Below are positions 17,075-24,767 of a DNA stretch of 64,000 nt, one piece after another. The number at the start of each line of letters is the position of its first letter. Within the stretch, counting starts at the first letter, position 1. A program made the translations under genes and the position numbers. This DNA is from Streptomyces werraensis (GTDB lineage: Bacteria; Actinomycetota; Actinomycetes; Streptomycetales; Streptomycetaceae), in assembly GCA_014656175.1 (NCBI GenBank), contig BNBX01000002.1:500776-564775 (forward strand). Direction: 5' to 3'. The notes under the pieces are model-generated. The model saw nothing but the letters and a program-made list of their open reading frames with translations. It did not search any database and had not been told where the DNA came from.

Positions 17075-17761
17075 TCAGCATTCACCGATGTCCGGAAGCC
17101 AGGCCGCCGGGTGGTCGATGAAGATGTTGGAGACGTATCCGCCCAGCGCGGGGACGAAGCTCCAGGCGTCGTTGGTGTGGCCCGCCGTGTCCACTGTGTC
17201 GCCCCGGGTCTGGCACTGCACGGTCACCCGCGTCGGTCCGGACAGCACCGCGACGACCGGAGCGTCGAGACGGGGCTGCGCCCGTACGTTGACGCTCGTG
17301 CCCCAGGTGACGAACGCACCGTCACCGCCCGCGCCACCACCGTCCGGTGCCTCGCCCAGCACGGGCAGATTCCAGTCGTGGGCCTCGTCGCAGCGCGGAT
17401 CGGCCACCACGGACAGATGGAAGTGCGCCTCGTGCGGGTTGGCGCCGTCGTACGGCTCCCACTGCCAGCCGCGGTTGGTGCCGATGCGGCGGTTGGCGAT
17501 GACGTACTTGATCCGCGGGTCGCGGCTGTCGAGGAGCTGGTCGGCCACCTGCTGGATGTCGAGACCGTGCGCCGGATCGTGGGTGAAGTCGCGAGCGGTG
17601 ACGATGCCGGGCCCGTACCAGGGATTGTGGTCGCTGGCGCTCCCACGCGCCTGATGGGCCGCGTCGCCGATGCTGCCGTCGGCGGAGGTGTTGCGGTCCG
17701 GGAAGCGTGCGTCGAGCTGACGCCTCAGCGTCTCCAGGCTGTTCGCGACTCGCCAGGACAT
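17075..17761 (-). CDS. M15-like peptidase with C-terminal bacterial SH3 domain
   Basis: The ATG at 17761 with CAGGAGG upstream fixes the start (228 aa). Residues 25-120 show the metal-ligand spacing of M15/VanY-like peptidases: SASDHNPW (H45), VTARDFTHD (D58) and HEAHFHLSV (H113/H115). Residues about 148-215 resemble SH3_3 (VNVRAQPRLDAPVVAVL ... TNDAWSFV ... GGYVSNIFI). Expected role: cleavage of D-amino-acid-containing wall peptides, with SH3-mediated wall binding. No signal peptide is visible. It is the second gene of the operon. The fold call is moderate, because the canonical catalytic Glu is not obvious. Confidence 0.78.
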   Translation of the reverse strand: MSWRVANSLETLRRQLDARFPDRNTSADGSIGDAAHQARGSASDHNPWYGPGIVTARDFTHDPAHGLDIQQVADQLLDSRDPRIKYVIANRRIGTNRGWQWEPYDGANPHEAHFHLSVVADPRCDEAHDWNLPVLGEAPDGGGAGGDGAFVTWGTSVNVRAQPRLDAPVVAVLSGPTRVTVQCQTRGDTVDTAGHTNDAWSFVPALGGYVSNIFIDHPAAWLPDIGEC

Positions 17762-17814
17762 CGGGGCCTCCTGGTCGATCAAGAACCGACGTGCAGATGC
17801 TGCGGGCCGGACAC

Positions 17815-18306
17815 TCAGTCGACGTGGTAGTTGACGTAGTAGTAGGAGTGCTCTTCGTCGGAATGCGCGAGCTTGGACAGGGGGCCCATGCCTCGTTCGT
17901 CCTCGGAGATGGTGACGGAGCCGAGCAGGTCGTCGGCGGAGCCGAACGGACCACCCGTGTCCTGGTCCCAGAGGAAGAGGTCCTGGGAACCCTCCACGGG
18001 AAGCGTGATGCCCACGGCGAGCCGGTTTCCGGCACCGGCTGTGACCGTGCTGCCTCCGGGCCACACGGCGTTCTCCACCCCGGAGGACGCCGTGCTGGTG
18101 GCGTAGAGGTCGTCCGGGGCCTCGTCGAGGGCGTCCTGGATCATCTGACCCACATCACCGATGCCGCTCAGCTGATGGATGAGTTCGGCGCCCGGCAGTT
18201 GGTAGACGGGCTGCAGCAGACTGTTGATCACTGCGGAGAGGTCGAAGTCCGTCGATGTGGCGGGCCGTAGGCATACGACCTCATCGATGGTCGCCGTGGC
18301 TGTCAT
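17815..18306 (-). CDS. First gene of DUF6603 operon, C2-like C-terminus (163 aa)
   Basis: The ATG at 18306 is preceded by GGAGG at 5 nt, so the longer TTG-initiated frame at 18318 is rejected. The N-terminal half is mixed; the C-terminal half is beta-rich and carries LWDQDTGGPFGSADDLLG followed by SVTI, a pattern of acidic residues and loop like that of C2/PLAT-type lipid- or calcium-binding domains. It ends in HSYYYVNYHVD. There is no signal peptide. As the promoter-proximal gene it should be the most abundant product of the operon. The C2 resemblance is my reading of a short motif and is not certain. Confidence 0.75.
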   Translation of the reverse strand: MTATATIDEVVCLRPATSTDFDLSAVINSLLQPVYQLPGAELIHQLSGIGDVGQMIQDALDEAPDDLYATSTASSGVENAVWPGGSTVTAGAGNRLAVGITLPVEGSQDLFLWDQDTGGPFGSADDLLGSVTISEDERGMGPLSKLAHSDEEHSYYYVNYHVD

Positions 18307-18597
18307 GGCATCCTCCAAGTCGTCGCCACGTCCGACGCTACGGAGCGGCCGTCAGCGCGGCGTCATCCCGTCGTCAACGGCCCTTCGCCATCTTCGGGGT
18401 ATGCCTCGGACCTGTGCCCGGAGGAGTTGCACAGCGTGTACGAGGGGCAGAAACTGGTGCCGACAGCCTCCTCGGAGAACGCGGCACGCCTTCGGAGTCG
18501 CACGAGGGACATCATGAGCAGTGACGCGCCGTTGGTGAGGCCTTCAGCCTTCAGGGTGCGCTCACGCGGACATCGGTGAGCGAGGCGATCAAGGTTG
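18307..18597. promoter_or_regulatory. Divergent promoter region of the cluster and its regulator
   Basis: A 291 bp gap between the minus-strand operon and the plus-strand BTAD gene. On the minus strand a TTGACG hexamer near 18380 is followed by repeated TGACG-type words at roughly helical spacing, a reasonable place for activator binding. No site was matched to a known operator. No gene is supported in the gap. Confidence 0.45.
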
Positions 18598-19347
18598 GTG
18601 TCTCCGCCTCCCCAGTTGTGTTTGCTCGGCCAGTTCCGGCTCGAACTCGGAACGGGGACCGTCGAATTGTGTCGCAACGGCCAGCGGCTCCTCGCTTTCA
18701 TGGCGCTCCGTGGACGCGTGTGCCGCACGGTGCTCGCAGGCACGTTGTGGCCGGAGGTCACCGAGGAGCACGCCAGGGGAAGCCTGCGGACCACCTTGTG
18801 GAAGCTGCCGCGTGGGGAGCCGCCCCTGATCGGCTGCTGCGGAGATTCCCTGCTGATCACCCCGGCCCTGCATGTGGACGTCCATGACCTCACGCACACG
18901 GCGCTCGACGTGGTGGAGGGCTGCAGTCCCCCTCCCCACGGCGAGCCACCGCTGGGCCTGCTGACCGGGGAGGACCTGCTTCCGGGCTGGGACGAGGACT
19001 GGGTCCTCGTGGAGCGTGAACGCCTGCGGCAGCTGCGACTGCACGCCCTCGACGCGCTGGCCGAGGCGCTGACGCGGGCGGGGAGGCGGGCGCTGGCGAT
19101 GGAGGCGGCGTGGGCGAGCGTCCGCGCCGAGCCGCTGCGGGAGAGTGCGCACCGGGCCGTCATCGCGGCGCATCTCGCGGAGGGCAACGTCTGCGAGGCG
19201 GTGCGCCATTATGACGCGTTCCGCAGGTTGTTGAACGAGGAACTGGGCGTCGAGCCGTCCGCCGAGCTCGGCCGCATGCTGCCCGTGCGCCCATCAGCGC
19301 GGAGCACCGCGCGCCGCGGGGGCGGCCTCCGTAGATGCTTCGGATGA
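18598..19347 (+). CDS. AfsR/SARP-type BTAD transcriptional regulator (249 aa)
   Basis: Residues 1-90 form an OmpR-like winged helix (LCLLGQFRLELG, LLAFMALRGR, AGTLWPEVTEEHARGSL, LRTTLWKLPR). Residues 95-235 are a bacterial transcriptional activator domain (DLLPGWDEDWVLVERERLRQLRL, HYDAFRRLLNEELGVEPS). This is the minimal SARP layout without NB-ARC or TPR extensions. The start is GTG at 18598, or the TTG one codon before. SARP proteins activate neighbouring clusters by binding direct repeats near -35. Its position, head-to-head with the DUF6603 operon, makes it the probable pathway-specific activator. The last ~15 residues (RSTARRGGGLRRCFG) look like a degraded tail. Confidence 0.85.
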   Translation: MSPPPQLCLLGQFRLELGTGTVELCRNGQRLLAFMALRGRVCRTVLAGTLWPEVTEEHARGSLRTTLWKLPRGEPPLIGCCGDSLLITPALHVDVHDLTHTALDVVEGCSPPPHGEPPLGLLTGEDLLPGWDEDWVLVERERLRQLRLHALDALAEALTRAGRRALAMEAAWASVRAEPLRESAHRAVIAAHLAEGNVCEAVRHYDAFRRLLNEELGVEPSAELGRMLPVRPSARSTARRGGGLRRCFG

Positions 19348-19386
19348 GCGACGGCGTTGACGCACCGGCGCGCAGATTCACATGAG

Positions 19387-19584
19387 CTATGCAGGTCGGT
19401 CCTCGATTCGGCAGCGAGCGACGAACGGGATCCCGCACAGAGCCTGCCGGTCAGGAACCCTCGGTCGCCCGGCGACCAGCTTCGGACCCGGCACCGGCAA
19501 CAACGGCTCGACCCGCGACCACAGTTCGTCCGACACGATCCACGGACGAGAGTTTCTCTTCCCCACGCACGGAGCAACGAGCAT
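19387..19584 (-). pseudogene. IS5-family transposase N-terminal fragment
   Basis: The 65-codon frame reads VGKRNSRPWIVSDELWSR, then VEPLLPVPGPK, VAGRPRVPDRQALCG. That is the typical start of Streptomyces IS5-type transposases. After about residue 50 the sequence no longer matches (the expected ILFVLRTGIQWEYLP block is missing) and a stop follows. No terminal inverted repeats or remaining transposase were found, so this is a remnant. It marks an old insertion beside the edge of the DUF6603 locus. Confidence 0.75.
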
Positions 19585-19878
19585 CTGAGCAGACAGTCAT
19601 ACCATCAGCCGACTTCTGTTAGGACCTTCCAGGACATGCCGAGAAAAGCGGTGGCAGGCCGCCGCCGGGCCCTCTAGTCTGTGCCGAGTCGGCAAGGCGC
19701 CCGTGGGTGCCGTTCGTGACGAGGTTCTTGGGAGGTGTGACCGATGGCTGTCTCTGTGATGGGCCGTGCCCGCATTCAGTCGATCGAATCGTTCACCTCC
19801 GTGGCCTCCGGCTGACCTCACCTCTCTTCGCGCGCTCGTCGACGCGCGCCGCCGGGGCCGCCCTTCGAAGGGTTTCCC
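19585..19878. other. Gene-free upstream region of rsgA
   Basis: No gene is supported in this stretch. An open frame from 19707 has arginine- and leucine-rich shadow composition. At 19861-19880 lies CCCTTCGAAGGG immediately followed by TTTCCCTT, overlapping the rsgA ribosome site (AAGGG, 19868-19872), so that site can pair either with the upstream or the downstream CCCTT. Confidence 0.5.
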
Positions 19879-20982
19879 TTGAATCTCTCCTCTCTTTCCG
19901 CCTCCTCGCACGCGCTCGCTCCCTACGGCTGGGACGAGGACTGGGAGCAGGCCTTCGCTCCGTACGCCGCTCAGGGGCTGGTGCCGGGCCGGGTGGTCCG
20001 GGTCGACCGGGGGCTGTGCGACATGGCCACCCCGGACGGGGTGATCCGTGCCGACACCGAATACGTCGTCCCCCGTGACCCGATGAAGGTCGTCTGCACG
20101 GGCGACTGGGCCGCCGTCGACCCCGAGGGCGCCCGCCCCCGCTACGTGCGGACGCTGCTGCCCCGCCGTACCGCGTTCGTGCGGTCCACCTCCTCCAAGC
20201 GGTCCGAGGGGCAGATCCTCGCCGCCAACGTCGACCACGCGGTCGTCGCGGTGTCCCTCGCCGTGGAGCTGGACCTCGCCCGGATCGAGCGGTTCCTCGC
20301 GCTGGCGTGGGAGTCCGGGGCGCAGCCGGTCGTGGTGCTCACCAAGGCCGACCTCGTGCCGGACGCGGTGACCCGCTCGCACCTCGTGCAGGACGTCGAG
20401 ACGACCGCGCCGGGCGTGCCCGTCCTCACCGTCAGCGCGCAGGACGGCGAAGGGCTCGACGTGCTCGCCGCGATCGTGTCCTACGGGACCTCGGTGCTGC
20501 TCGGGCAGTCCGGCGCCGGCAAGTCCACCCTGGCCAACGCCCTCCTCGGCGAGGACGTCATGGACGTCCAGGCCACCCGGGACGTCGACGGCAAGGGCCG
20601 CCACACCACCACGACCCGCAACCTGCTCCTGCTGCCCGGCGGGGGGGTTCTCATCGACACCCCCGGTCTGCGGGGCGTCGGCCTGTGGGACGCCGGCACC
20701 GGTGTCGGCCAGGTGTTCTCCGAGATCCAGGATCTCGCCGAGAACTGCCGGTTCCACGACTGCGCCCACGAGAGCGAGCCCGGCTGTGCCGTGCTCGACG
20801 CGATCGAGACGGGGGAGCTGCCGCAGCGCCGCCTGGACAGCTACCGCAAACTGCTGCGGGAGAACCAGTACATCGTCGCCAAGACCGACGCCCGCGTCCG
20901 CGCCGAGCTCCGCAAGGACTGGAAGCGCAAGGGCGCCATCGGCAAGGCGGCCATGGAGGCCAAGCGGGGGCGGTTGCGCTGA
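19879..20982 (+). CDS. rsgA: Ribosome small-subunit-dependent GTPase RsgA
   Basis: A 367-residue circularly permuted GTPase: G4 (TKAD, 155-158) precedes G1 (GQSGAGKST, 209-217) and G3 (IDTPGLRG). An OB-like N-terminal part is followed by a C-terminal zinc motif (CRFHDCAHESEPGC). RsgA acts in late maturation of the 30S subunit, hydrolysing GTP on the ribosome. The start is TTG with GAAGGG upstream; the start region can fold on itself. It is convergent with a MerR gene across a strong hairpin. The family assignment is certain. Confidence 0.96.
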   Translation: MNLSSLSASSHALAPYGWDEDWEQAFAPYAAQGLVPGRVVRVDRGLCDMATPDGVIRADTEYVVPRDPMKVVCTGDWAAVDPEGARPRYVRTLLPRRTAFVRSTSSKRSEGQILAANVDHAVVAVSLAVELDLARIERFLALAWESGAQPVVVLTKADLVPDAVTRSHLVQDVETTAPGVPVLTVSAQDGEGLDVLAAIVSYGTSVLLGQSGAGKSTLANALLGEDVMDVQATRDVDGKGRHTTTTRNLLLLPGGGVLIDTPGLRGVGLWDAGTGVGQVFSEIQDLAENCRFHDCAHESEPGCAVLDAIETGELPQRRLDSYRKLLRENQYIVAKTDARVRAELRKDWKRKGAIGKAAMEAKRGRLR

Positions 20983-20986
20983 CACC

Positions 20987-21026
20987 CCGCCCCGCCGGGT
21001 GCCCTCGGCGGCACCCGGCGGGGCGG
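20987..21026. terminator. Bidirectional terminator hairpin between convergent genes
   Basis: A perfect 17-bp GC-rich stem (20987-21003 with 21010-21026) with a 6-nt loop, in the 45-bp gap between the rsgA stop and the MerR-gene stop. There is no long U tract, as is usual in high-GC actinobacteria. Confidence 0.85.
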
Positions 21027-21027
21027 C

Positions 21028-22032
21028 TCAGCCCGGCTCCCGCAGCTCCAGCACGTACCGCGCGGTCAGCGCCACCGCCCGGTCCCCGTCCCGGGTCAGA
21101 GTCCTCAGCGTGTCCGTGGCGGCCGGGCCCGGGATCTCGGCGAGGGCCTGCGTCAGACGGCGGCGCGCCGACGGGTCCAGGGCGGCGTCGGCCAGACGTT
21201 CCGACAGCGCCGTCACGATGCGGTCCGCCACCCCCGCGTCGCCCGCCAGCGTGCCCAGCGCGTCCGCCGCGTCGACGTCGTTCGCCTCCTCGACGACCAT
21301 GCCGACCAGCTCCGGCATCGCCTCCGCCACCCCCCGCGCCCCCAGCTCCAGGGCCGCGGTCCGGCGCACGGAGGGGTCCGCGTCCCCGAGCGCCTCCCGC
21401 AGCAGCGCCGTCGCCCGGTCGCCCGGAATCTCCGCCAGGCACCGCGCCGCCCGCCCCCGCACCTCCGGCAGCGCCGACCCCAGCCCCGCCGCCAGCAGCT
21501 CCGGACCCCGCTCGCCCGCCTGCACCAGCGCCCACCGCAGGGCCCCGGCGACATGCGGGTCCGTCTCGCTCAGCACCGCCTCCACGAGCGCCTCCACCGG
21601 CACCGGCGCCGTGTCCACCGACGACAGGGCAGCCCGCTGGCGCATCCCCGCGTCCCCCGAGCGCAGGTTCCGCAGCAGCGCGACGACCTGGAGGACCTCC
21701 TGCCAGTCGGCGGGCCCCGCCGCGTCGATCCGCTGGAGCCGCGTCAGCAGTTCCGTCTCCCGCGCGATGCGCTCCCGCGTCCGCCGCGCCAGGTCCGCGA
21801 CGAGACCGGACGGGGTGAAGCCGGGGTCGTCCAGGGCGCGGCCCGCGTCCCGCAGCGACAACCCCAGCGACCGCAGGCTCTCCACGTGGAAGATCCGCCG
21901 GATGTCCTCCTCCGTGTAGGCGCGGTACCCGGCCGCCGTACGGCCCGTCGGCCGCACCAGGCCCAGCGACTCGTAGTGCCGCAGCATCCGGGGGCTGACC
22001 CCGGACCGCCGCGCCACCTCACCGATCAGCAC
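21028..22032 (-). CDS. MerR-family regulator fused to HEAT repeats (334 aa)
   Basis: Residues 1-70 are a MerR winged helix (LIGEVARRSGVSPRMLRHYE, LGLVRP, GYRAYTEEDIRRI), followed by the dimerisation helix to about 110. From about 130 to 325 come HEAT-like repeats (DPHVAGALRWALVQAGERG, LPEVRGRAARCLAEIPG, DPSVRRTAALELGARG). MerR proteins usually carry a small effector domain; here the effector domain is a helical-repeat solenoid, so a protein ligand is plausible. The GTG start at 22032 lies 6 nt after the stop of another HEAT protein, indicating one operon. Confidence 0.88.
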   Translation of the reverse strand: MLIGEVARRSGVSPRMLRHYESLGLVRPTGRTAAGYRAYTEEDIRRIFHVESLRSLGLSLRDAGRALDDPGFTPSGLVADLARRTRERIARETELLTRLQRIDAAGPADWQEVLQVVALLRNLRSGDAGMRQRAALSSVDTAPVPVEALVEAVLSETDPHVAGALRWALVQAGERGPELLAAGLGSALPEVRGRAARCLAEIPGDRATALLREALGDADPSVRRTAALELGARGVAEAMPELVGMVVEEANDVDAADALGTLAGDAGVADRIVTALSERLADAALDPSARRRLTQALAEIPGPAATDTLRTLTRDGDRAVALTARYVLELREPG

Positions 22033-22038
22033 CCTGCC

Positions 22039-22719
22039 TCACTCCTCCTCACCGGGAGGCCCGTCCGGCCCCAGCGACACCACCCGCTTCGCCTCCTCCA
22101 CCGCGTACGCGAACCCCGCCTCAGGGTCGCGCCGCAGCCGCTCCGTCGCGAGCGCGTGCGCCCGGACCCGCGGGTCCGGAGCGTCCGCCGCGGCCCGCAC
22201 CGGCGGTACCGCCGGCTCGCCCAGCTCGATCAGCGCCCGGCTGAGACTCAGCCGCGTCTCCCGCCCGCCCCGCCCGAGCTGCGACACCAGCACCTCCGCC
22301 AGCTCCGCCGCCTCATCCTCCGGCGCGAGCAGCACCGCCGTGCGCCAGGCGGTGCGCGCCACCTCGTCGTCCGGGTCGGTCAGCAGCGACCGGGGGACCG
22401 ACGGCCACACGCTCCGGTCCCCGATCTTGGACAGGGTGTGCAGCGCCTGGCTCCGCGCCCGGGCGTTCGGCGACCGCAGCTCGGCCAGGACCCGCGGCAC
22501 CGTCACGGTCTCCGGGTGGCGGGTCAGGGCCCACGTCAGCATGTCCCGCACATGGAACACGGGTTCCACCCCGCACCGCTCCACCAGCGGCTCCACGAAC
22601 CCCGGGTCCGGGTCCGCACCGGCCGTCAGTGCCGCGCGCAGCCGCACCGAGGGGTCGTCGTGCCGCAGTCCCGCGAGCACGCGTGATGTTGTCGTCGTCT
22701 CCGCCTTGGGCGTCGTCAT
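22039..22719 (-). CDS. HEAT-repeat protein (226 aa)
   Basis: The start is the ATG at 22719 with GGAGG 7 nt upstream; the upstream GTG at 22737 is not used. The protein is made of helical repeats resembling those in the neighbouring MerR fusion (LAGLRHDDPSVRLRAAL, LRSPNARARSQALHTLSK, DPDDEVARTAWRTAVLL). It is soluble and has no catalytic motif. As first gene of a two-gene operon with the MerR-HEAT regulator, it may bind that regulator or share its target. This is inference from shared architecture and position. Confidence 0.85.
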   Translation of the reverse strand: MTTPKAETTTTSRVLAGLRHDDPSVRLRAALTAGADPDPGFVEPLVERCGVEPVFHVRDMLTWALTRHPETVTVPRVLAELRSPNARARSQALHTLSKIGDRSVWPSVPRSLLTDPDDEVARTAWRTAVLLAPEDEAAELAEVLVSQLGRGGRETRLSLSRALIELGEPAVPPVRAAADAPDPRVRAHALATERLRRDPEAGFAYAVEEAKRVVSLGPDGPPGEEE

Positions 22720-22862
22720 CGGAGCACCTCCAGGCACGCCAGTGAAGACCTTCTCACCGTGTCAGGGTCAAGCGCCGCCCTCGCCGGTCCCTGGAAGGCC
22801 TCACGGGCTCCATGTCCGATTCCCGCCAGCCGGGCCGTCCCCGCCAAGGGACACTGGACCGT

Positions 22863-24248
22863 ATGACGGACGAGGACAGCAGGTACGAGGCGGTGCGCAG
22901 CCGGGACGCGCGGTTCGACGGCGCGTTCTTCTTCGCCGTCGAGACCACCGGCATCTACTGCCGGCCCAGCTGCCCCGCCGTCACCCCGAAACGCGCCCAC
23001 GTGCGCTTCTTCCCGACCGCCGCCGCGGCCCAGGGCGCGGGCTTCCGGGCCTGCCGGCGCTGCCGCCCCGACGCCGTGCCCGGCTCCGCCGAGTGGAACG
23101 TACGGGCCGACGCCGTGGGCCGCGCCATGCGTCTCATCGCCGACGGCGTCGTCGACCGCGAGGGCGTCGCCGGGCTCGCCGCGCGTCTCGGCTACAGCGC
23201 CCGCCAGGTGCAGCGGCAGCTCACCGCCGAGCTCGGCGCCGGACCGGTCGCCCTGGCCCGCGCCCAGCGCGCCCACACCGCGCGCGTGCTGCTCCGGACG
23301 ACCGGCCTGCCGGTCACGGAGGTCGCGTGGGCGGCCGGCTTCACCAGCGTGCGCCAGTTCAACGACACCGTCCGCGCCGTGTACGCCACCACGCCCACCG
23401 GACTGCGCGCCGCCGCGCCCCGCAGGGGCCGGCCCCGCCCCGGCACCCCCACCGCCGGTGTGCCCCTGCGCCTCGCCCACCGGGGCCCCTACCAGGCGCG
23501 CCCCGTCTTCGACCTGCTGGCACGGGAGGCCGTCCCCGGCGTCGAGGAGATGACCGGGCCGCCCGGCGCCCGCACCTACCGGCGCACCCTGCGCCTCCCT
23601 TACGGCACCGGCATCGCCGCCGTCGAGGAGCGCCCGCACACCGGCGCCGGCGCCCGCCCCGGCGGCTGGCTCGACGCCCGCGTCCACGTCACCGACCTGC
23701 GCGACCTGACCACCGCCGTGCAGCGGCTGCGCCGGCTGTTCGACCTGGACGCCGATCCCTACGCCGTCGACGAGCGCCTCGGCGCCGACGCCCGGCTCGC
23801 CCCGCTGGTCGCGGCCCGTCCCGGACTGCGCTCGCCCGGCGCCGCCGACCCCGACGAGGTCGCCGTACGGGCGCTCGTGGGCCGCGACACGGCCGCCGAG
23901 CTGGTCCGCCGCTACGGCAAACGGCTCGACGCGCCCTGCGGGGACCTCACCCATCTGTTCCCGGAGGCCGCCGTCCTCGCGGGCGCGGAACCCGGCGGCA
24001 CCCTGGGCGCGCTCACCGCCGCCCTCGCCGACGGCGCCGTACGGCTCGGACCCGGTGACGACCGGGACGCGGCGCGGGACGCCCTCGCCGCCGTCCCCGG
24101 CCTCGACGACCGTACGATCGCCGCGATCCGCACCCGTGCGCTCGGCGACCCCGACGTGGCCCCGCCCGGCCTCGACACCCCCGACAGCTGGCGCCCCTGG
24201 CGCTCGTACGCCCTGAACCACCTGCGCGCCGCAGGGGAGTTGGAGTGA
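22863..24248 (+). CDS. alkA: Ada/AraC-type regulatory domain fused to AlkA-type DNA glycosylase
   Basis: A 461-residue fusion. The N-terminal Ada zinc domain has TTGIYCRPSCPA and ACRRCRPD (four Cys). An AraC-type helix-turn-helix follows (LAARLGYSARQVQRQL, VAWAAGFTSVRQFND), then an AlkA N-domain and a HhH-GPD glycosylase domain with LAAVPGLDDRTIAAIRTRALGD and the catalytic Asp region (PDSWRPW). It excises alkylated bases and probably senses methyl phosphotriesters to induce its own operon. The ATG at 22863 matches the usual N-terminus of the family; an in-frame ATG at 22812 would add 17 residues. It overlaps the ogt gene by 4 nt. Confidence 0.9.
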   Translation: MTDEDSRYEAVRSRDARFDGAFFFAVETTGIYCRPSCPAVTPKRAHVRFFPTAAAAQGAGFRACRRCRPDAVPGSAEWNVRADAVGRAMRLIADGVVDREGVAGLAARLGYSARQVQRQLTAELGAGPVALARAQRAHTARVLLRTTGLPVTEVAWAAGFTSVRQFNDTVRAVYATTPTGLRAAAPRRGRPRPGTPTAGVPLRLAHRGPYQARPVFDLLAREAVPGVEEMTGPPGARTYRRTLRLPYGTGIAAVEERPHTGAGARPGGWLDARVHVTDLRDLTTAVQRLRRLFDLDADPYAVDERLGADARLAPLVAARPGLRSPGAADPDEVAVRALVGRDTAAELVRRYGKRLDAPCGDLTHLFPEAAVLAGAEPGGTLGALTAALADGAVRLGPGDDRDAARDALAAVPGLDDRTIAAIRTRALGDPDVAPPGLDTPDSWRPWRSYALNHLRAAGELE

Positions 24249-24748
24249 CCCTCATGACGACGACGTACTGGACGCACGTGGACAGCCCCCTCGGGCCGCT
24301 GCTGCTCACCGCCGCCCCGACCGGCGAGCTGACCTCGCTCACCGTGCCCGGGCAGAAGAAGGCGACCGTGGTGCGGGACGACTGGACGCACGACCCCGGG
24401 CCCTTCCGGGAGGCGGAACGGCAGCTCGCCGCGTACTTCGCCGGCGACCTCAAGGAGTTCCGGCTGCCGACGCGGGCCGTCGGCACCCCCTTCCGGGAGA
24501 AGGTGTGGGCCGCCCTCGACGACGTGCCGTACGGCGGGACCGTCACCTACGGGGAGATCGCCGCGCGCGTCGGGGCGCCCCGGGCCGCCGTGCGCGCCGT
24601 CGGCGGCGCCATCGGTGCGAACCCGCTGCTGATCGTCCGCCCCTGCCACCGGGTCATCGGCGCCGACGGCTCCCTCACGGGGTACGCCGGAGGGCTGGAG
24701 CGGAAGGTTCGGCTGCTCACCCACGAGGGTGTGCTGCCGCCCGCGTGA
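24245..24748 (+). CDS. ogt: Methylated-DNA--protein-cysteine methyltransferase
   Basis: A 167-residue protein with the active-site motif VRPCHRVIG (acceptor Cys) and the supporting PYGGTVTYGEIA and GYAGGLERK segments. It removes methyl groups from O6-methylguanine by irreversible transfer to its cysteine. The GTG at 24245 overlaps the upstream TGA (GTGA); an ATG at 24254 is an alternative. It is coupled to the Ada-AlkA gene, so the pair is an alkylation-repair operon. Confidence 0.95.
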   Translation: MTLMTTTYWTHVDSPLGPLLLTAAPTGELTSLTVPGQKKATVVRDDWTHDPGPFREAERQLAAYFAGDLKEFRLPTRAVGTPFREKVWAALDDVPYGGTVTYGEIAARVGAPRAAVRAVGGAIGANPLLIVRPCHRVIGADGSLTGYAGGLERKVRLLTHEGVLPPA

Positions 24749-24767
24749 GCGCTCCGCGGTGCGCCGG

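Noticed and set aside
898..18306. Extracellular contractile injection system or prophage
   Set aside because: The lysin-like proteins suggested it, but no sheath, tube, baseplate, AAA ATPase, portal, capsid, terminase or integrase gene is visible, so the label is not supported from this window.
18307..18597. SARP heptamer operator sites
   Set aside because: TGACG-type words recur, but I could not establish three repeats at 11-bp spacing, so no operator was called.
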